NCBI GenBank assembly: GCA_018663165.1
Contig: JABJES010000244.1
Coordinates: 1-9,467, forward strand
DNA length: 9,467 nucleotides
Reading direction: 5' to 3'
Source: Rhodospirillaceae bacterium
GTDB taxonomy: Bacteria > Pseudomonadota > Alphaproteobacteria > UBA11136
The notes under the pieces were generated by a model. That model was not told the DNA's origin, made no database searches, and saw only the letters and a list, made by a program, of their open reading frames with translations. Made by a program: the position numbers and the translations under genes. How positions within the stretch are numbered: the first letter of the stretch is position 1; the number at the start of each line of letters is the position of its first letter. This document shows positions 6,853 through 9,467 of the stretch, in pieces.

Positions 6853-7326
6853 CTAGTCGTCCTCGTTACCCGCAGGCACGGTAACAAAACTCAATTCGAC
6901 ACCGGACTCGGCCAGCATTTCCTTGGTTGTTTTTTCATGTTCACCCCAGCGCTCTTTAAAGCCGCCATCTGCAAGACAGCTCTCATCAACGATGATTTGC
7001 CGCATGCCGACCTGAATGATGGCACGGGTGCAATCGACACAGGGAATATGGGTGACATAAATGGTGCAGCCCTTTAACGCCATGCCGACCCGGGCGGCAT
7101 TATAGATGGCGTTACGCTCGGCGTGCTCGGTCCACGAATATTTTTCCGGCCGTGTATGGCGTTCTTCCCGTTCGTCATTCACATAGCGCGGGAACCCGTT
7201 ATAGCCATAGGGTCCCGGCGTTCTGTCCTCGCCAACAATGACAGCGCCGACGCGGGTAGATCGGTCTTTTGACCATTTAGCCACCTCATGAGCGAGGCGG
7301 AGGAACCGGACGTCCCATTTCGACAT
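6853..7326 (-). CDS. dCMP deaminase-family zinc hydrolase
   Basis: 157-residue member of the cytidine/deoxycytidylate deaminase superfamily. Known members turn dCMP into dUMP, feeding thymidylate synthesis in the cytoplasm. Zinc and catalytic motifs are intact: TEHAERNAI (His68 as ligand, Glu70 as proton shuttle) and IPCVDCTRAI (Cys96 and Cys99 as ligands). The N-terminus MSKWDVRFLRLAHEVAKWSKD and the VGAVIV strand are typical of the dCMP group, and the size matches. The ATG at 7326 is preceded by GGAG about 10 nt upstream on the minus strand. It heads a two-gene unit with the helicase, 14 nt apart, linking nucleotide supply with DNA repair. Substrate is assigned by family only: related deaminases act on other pyrimidines or, as in ComEB, have been linked by name to competence loci. 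Confidence 0.88.
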   Translation of the reverse strand: MSKWDVRFLRLAHEVAKWSKDRSTRVGAVIVGEDRTPGPYGYNGFPRYVNDEREERHTRPEKYSWTEHAERNAIYNAARVGMALKGCTIYVTHIPCVDCTRAIIQVGMRQIIVDESCLADGGFKERWGEHEKTTKEMLAESGVELSFVTVPAGNEDD

Positions 7327-7401
7327 GCGATATTTTCTCCAGATTGAGGGTTCTTAAAGTCGAGGATTAGTCAGCTCAGAGATATTCCCTGTTCGTGGGC
7401 G

Positions 7402-7430
7402 TTGACGCAAGGACGGCTTTGCGCCTAGGT
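7402..7430 (+). promoter_or_regulatory. Candidate lysK promoter in the divergent intergenic region
   Basis: TTGACG (7402-7407), a 17-nt spacer and CTAGGT (7425-7430) form a plausible alphaproteobacterial housekeeping promoter, with a start near 7437 and a short leader to ATG 7464. The -35 overlaps TTGACGCAA, whose other strand reads TTGCGTCAA and could serve the leftward deaminase-helicase unit. The -10 is weak. Confidence 0.35.
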
Positions 7431-7463
7431 TCTGGCGACGTTTCCCCGCCGCAGGATAGTTTT

Positions 7464-9053
7464 ATGACGGATATTCGCGATCTTGCCCTGACCGCCAAGG
7501 CCTGGCCCTTTGAAGAAGCCCGGAAAATTCTTGCCAGGGTAAAGGAAAAGACGCCTGAGAAGGGCTATGTTCTGTTCGAAACCGGATATGGCCCCTCGGG
7601 ATTGCCCCATATCGGCACCTTTGGCGAGGTGGCGCGTACCACCATGGTGCGCCGGGCCTTTACCGCCATGTCGGATATTCCGACCCGGCTTTTCGCCTTT
7701 TCCGATGATCTGGACGGTCTGCGCAAGGTGCCTGACAATATTCCCAACAAGGAAATGGTGACCGAACATCTGGGCAAGCCGCTGACCTCCATTCCCGACC
7801 CTTTCGGCACCCATAACAGCTTTGGCGAACACAACAACGCCCGGCTGCGGGATTTCCTCGATTCCTTCGGCTTTGAGTATGAATTCCAGAGCGCCACGGA
7901 ATGGTACACCAGCGGTCGTTTCGATGATGTGCTGCTCAAGGTATTGAATGAGTATGAGAAGGTCAGGGGCGTCATTCTGCCGACCCTTGGCCCCGAGCGC
8001 CGCGCCACATATAGCCCTTTTCTGCCGCTTTGTGAGCAAACGGGACAGGTTTTACAGGTGCCGATTACGGCCACCGATGCGGCGGCTGGCACTGTGTCCT
8101 ATGTCGATGAGGCAAGCGGAGAAACAATTACCGTGCCGGTTACCGGTGGGCGTTGCAAATTGCAGTGGAAGGCCGATTGGGCCATGCGCTGGACGGCGCT
8201 TCAGGTCGATTACGAAATGTCGGGCAAGGATCTGATCGATTCTGTGCGGCTTTCAAGTCAGATATGTAAAATCCTCGGGGGTCGACCGCCGGAATCATAC
8301 ACCTATGAGCTGTTTCTCGACGAGAACGGCGGAAAGATTTCCAAATCCAAGGGCAATGGGCTGGCAGTGGAGGAGTGGCTGCGCTATGCGCCGCCGGAAA
8401 GCCTGTCTCTTTATATGTATCAGTCGCCGCGCAAGGCCAAGCGCCTCTTTTTCGATGTTATTCCCCGTAGCGTCGATGATTACCTGACCTTTCTCGGCAA
8501 ATTTGATACCGAAGAAGCGGTAAAACGGCTGGAAAACCCAGTGTGGCATATTCATAACGGCAAGCCGCCGCAGGAAGATGCACATCTGGGTTTCAATATT
8601 CTTCTTAATCTCGCCGGGGTGTGCCACGCCGAGGATAAATCGGCACTTTGGGGATTTATCTCTCGCTATGCACCCAAGGCGACGCCACAAAGCAACCCTA
8701 TTCTCGACCGGCTCGCCGGGTATGCGGTGGCCTATTACCAGGATTTCATCAAACCGCATAAGCACTATCGCCTTCCCGATGCCAATGAACAGGCGGCGCT
8801 TGAAGATCTGATCGGTGAACTTGAGGGACTGGCCAGTGATGCCTTGCCTGAGGATATCCAGACCCAGGTTTATGAAATCGGCAAGCGCCATGATTTTGCC
8901 GACCTGAAAGCCTGGTTTCGGGCCTTGTACGAGACCTTGCTCGGCCAGGAGCAAGGGCCGCGGATGGGGTCGTTCATTGCTCTTTATGGGATAGAAGAGA
9001 CGATTTCCCTGATCCGCCGGGTTCTTGCCGGTGAGGATTTGGCGTCAAGCTAG
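7464..9053 (+). CDS. lysK: Lysyl-tRNA synthetase, class I
   Basis: Charges tRNA-Lys with lysine in the cytoplasm. This is the archaeal-type class I LysRS, unrelated in fold to the class II LysS and found in many alphaproteobacteria. The HIGH-type motif is PHIGT (residues 48-52 within GYGPSGLPHIGTFGE) and the KMSKS-type motif is KISKS (291-295, followed by KGNG). SGKDLIDS and the C-terminal helical anticodon-binding region are also present. ATG 7464 gives 529 residues, the usual length. An in-frame GTG at 7395 would add 23 non-conserved residues and overlap the candidate promoter. AGGA at 7453-7456 is a modest RBS. The gene is transcribed away from the deaminase-helicase unit. No terminator was recognised after it. 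Confidence 0.95.
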   Translation: MTDIRDLALTAKAWPFEEARKILARVKEKTPEKGYVLFETGYGPSGLPHIGTFGEVARTTMVRRAFTAMSDIPTRLFAFSDDLDGLRKVPDNIPNKEMVTEHLGKPLTSIPDPFGTHNSFGEHNNARLRDFLDSFGFEYEFQSATEWYTSGRFDDVLLKVLNEYEKVRGVILPTLGPERRATYSPFLPLCEQTGQVLQVPITATDAAAGTVSYVDEASGETITVPVTGGRCKLQWKADWAMRWTALQVDYEMSGKDLIDSVRLSSQICKILGGRPPESYTYELFLDENGGKISKSKGNGLAVEEWLRYAPPESLSLYMYQSPRKAKRLFFDVIPRSVDDYLTFLGKFDTEEAVKRLENPVWHIHNGKPPQEDAHLGFNILLNLAGVCHAEDKSALWGFISRYAPKATPQSNPILDRLAGYAVAYYQDFIKPHKHYRLPDANEQAALEDLIGELEGLASDALPEDIQTQVYEIGKRHDFADLKAWFRALYETLLGQEQGPRMGSFIALYGIEETISLIRRVLAGEDLASS

Positions 9054-9095
9054 GCGGCCCCAAGCCCTGCTGCTGCTGGATTGCCGGACGTCATT

Positions 9096-9110
9096 TATTG
9101 CAGTGCACAA
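9096..9110. promoter_or_regulatory. Upstream operator-like TGC/GCA site (left arm of 12-bp inverted repeat)
   Basis: TATTGCAGTGCA (9096-9107), continuing CAA, is the exact reverse complement of 9153-9164. It sits just upstream of the -35 box. The TGC/GCA palindromic character resembles sites described for the polyhydroxyalkanoate regulator PhaR in alphaproteobacteria. Confidence 0.55.
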
Positions 9111-9115
9111 TAAAT

Positions 9116-9145
9116 TTGACTGAGCACCCGTTCTCAGGCAATAAT
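9116..9145 (+). promoter_or_regulatory. Promoter of the Lys-rich (phasin-like) gene
   Basis: TTGACT (9116-9121), an 18-nt spacer and AATAAT (9140-9145, five of six to TATAAT) give a good sigma-70 promoter, with transcription from about 9152. The spacer itself carries CTGAG (9120-9124) and CTCAG (9133-9137). The promoter lies between two inverted operator-like sites, the second covering the start point, as expected for a repressor-controlled gene. Confidence 0.6.
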
Positions 9146-9148
9146 CAA

Positions 9149-9164
9149 TTGCTGCACTGCAATA
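9149..9164. promoter_or_regulatory. Downstream operator-like site TTGCTGCACTGCAA
   Basis: An imperfect palindrome whose 9153-9164 part is the perfect inverted copy of 9096-9107. It overlaps the predicted transcription start, so bound protein would block RNA polymerase. It fits PhaR-type TGC-N3/4-GCA recognition. A T-run follows at 9171-9176, but the 45-nt gap between arms makes a terminator reading unlikely. Confidence 0.58.
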
Positions 9165-9225
9165 TATCTGTTTTTTGGTAGGGCGCGTCGAGCCCATGCC
9201 CCTTTCATTTGAGGAGGCCCTTTTC

Positions 9226-9467
9226 ATGGCCACGAAAAATTCCGAGATCACTCTGCCCAAGACCATCATTGATGAGAAGGCTGCGGATGAGAAATCTGTA
9301 ATCTCTTCGCCTGCGCCGGTTATTAAGGCCGCATCCAAAAAGGTTGCCGCGACAAAGATTGTTGTTAAGAAGTCTGCAGTCAAGAAAGCGACGCCAAAGA
9401 AAGTTGCTCCGAAAAAGGTCGCCGTGAAGAAGGTCGCCGTGAAGAAAGTTGCTCCGAAAAAGGTCGC
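9226..9467 (+). CDS. Lys/Ala/Val-rich repeat protein, probable phasin-like N-terminus, 3'-truncated by the window
   Basis: ATG 9226 follows GAGGAGG (9211-9217) at 8 nt, a strong RBS. The visible 80 residues begin MATKNSEITLPKTIIDEKAA and become a basic repeat built on KKVA/APKKVAV units, with no signal peptide. Such histone-H1-like tails bind nucleic acid or polyphosphate-like polyanions and occur in PhaF-type phasins (at their C-terminus) and in several alphaproteobacterial phasins (at the N-terminus). The upstream paired TGC/GCA sites favour a phasin coating polyhydroxyalkanoate granules. Alternatives are a histone H1-like or HU-like nucleoid protein with a Lys-rich tail. The deciding globular domain lies beyond the window. 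Confidence 0.6.
   Translation, partial: MATKNSEITLPKTIIDEKAADEKSVISSPAPVIKAASKKVAATKIVVKKSAVKKATPKKVAPKKVAVKKVAVKKVAPKKV
9397..9467 (+). repeat. In-frame 45-nt coding repeat (15-residue period)
   Basis: A 26-nt unit starting at 9397 recurs exactly at 9442 (AAGAAAGTTGCTCCGAAAAA followed by GGTCGC), an offset of 45 nt. Between them, a 15-nt unit GTCGCCGTGAAGAA(G/A) occurs twice in tandem (9419-9433, 9434-9448). The repeat is cut by the window end. Near-identity at the DNA level implies recent expansion. Confidence 0.85.

Noticed and set aside
7395..7463. lysK start at GTG 7395
   Set aside because: It would overlap the candidate promoter and add 23 residues unlike LysRS. ATG 7464 gives the family length.
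7327..7463. LexA/SOS box before the deaminase-helicase unit
   Set aside because: The alphaproteobacterial GTTC-N7-GTTC pattern was sought. The closest string, GTTCGTGGGCGTTG, has the wrong spacing and a mismatched half-site.
9096..9176. lysK terminator formed by the 12-bp inverted repeat and the T6 run
   Set aside because: The loop would be 45 nt and contains a good promoter. The operator reading explains the symmetry better.
1..9467. tRNA, rRNA or CRISPR arrays
   Set aside because: No cloverleaf with a T-loop consensus, no rRNA-like stretch and no regularly spaced repeat-spacer pattern was seen by eye. The only tandem repeat is the in-frame lysine repeat at the right end.

Overview
The window looks like chromosomal DNA from an alphaproteobacterium, most likely in or near the Rhodospirillales or related marine orders. 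The grounds are a class I lysyl-tRNA synthetase, a long Fe-S XPD/DinG-type helicase, a GroEL with a GGM tail, and a phasin-like gene behind TGC/GCA operator-like sites. This placement is inference from gene content, not a database match.

Layout. Positions 1-1487 are the 3' part of groEL, followed by a strong intrinsic terminator (1519-1547). Positions 1585-3995 form an accessory-looking block with visibly lower GC. It holds a promoter, a structured leader, a cytoplasmic-looking protein with a peptidoglycan-binding-like N-terminus and a lysozyme/transglycosylase-like C-terminus (1860-2912), a Sec-exported 185-residue protein starting at TTG (2998-3555), and a small minus-strand ORF (3677-3850). 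The block is bounded by two direct copies of the last ~27 nt of the helicase gene. Both copies decode LTRDFLQP-stop on the minus strand and differ only at third codon positions. Positions 3968-7326 are a minus-strand pair: a dCMP-deaminase-family gene followed 14 nt later by the helicase gene. Positions 7464-9053 are lysK, divergent from that pair. Positions 9096-9467 hold a promoter flanked by two inverted copies of a TGC/GCA palindrome, then the start of a Lys/Ala/Val-rich repeat protein that runs off the window.

How the parts may work together. The groEL, deaminase-helicase and lysK genes are housekeeping: protein folding, nucleotide supply with DNA repair, and translation. The two points of most interest are the block between groEL and the helicase and the right end. 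The block looks like a small inserted cassette that replaced the 3' end of the helicase gene. Its content (a leaderless wall hydrolase followed by an exported protein) fits, but does not prove, an effector-immunity pair or a phage-derived lysis remnant. The right end looks like a PhaR-type controlled phasin gene, pointing to polyhydroxyalkanoate storage.
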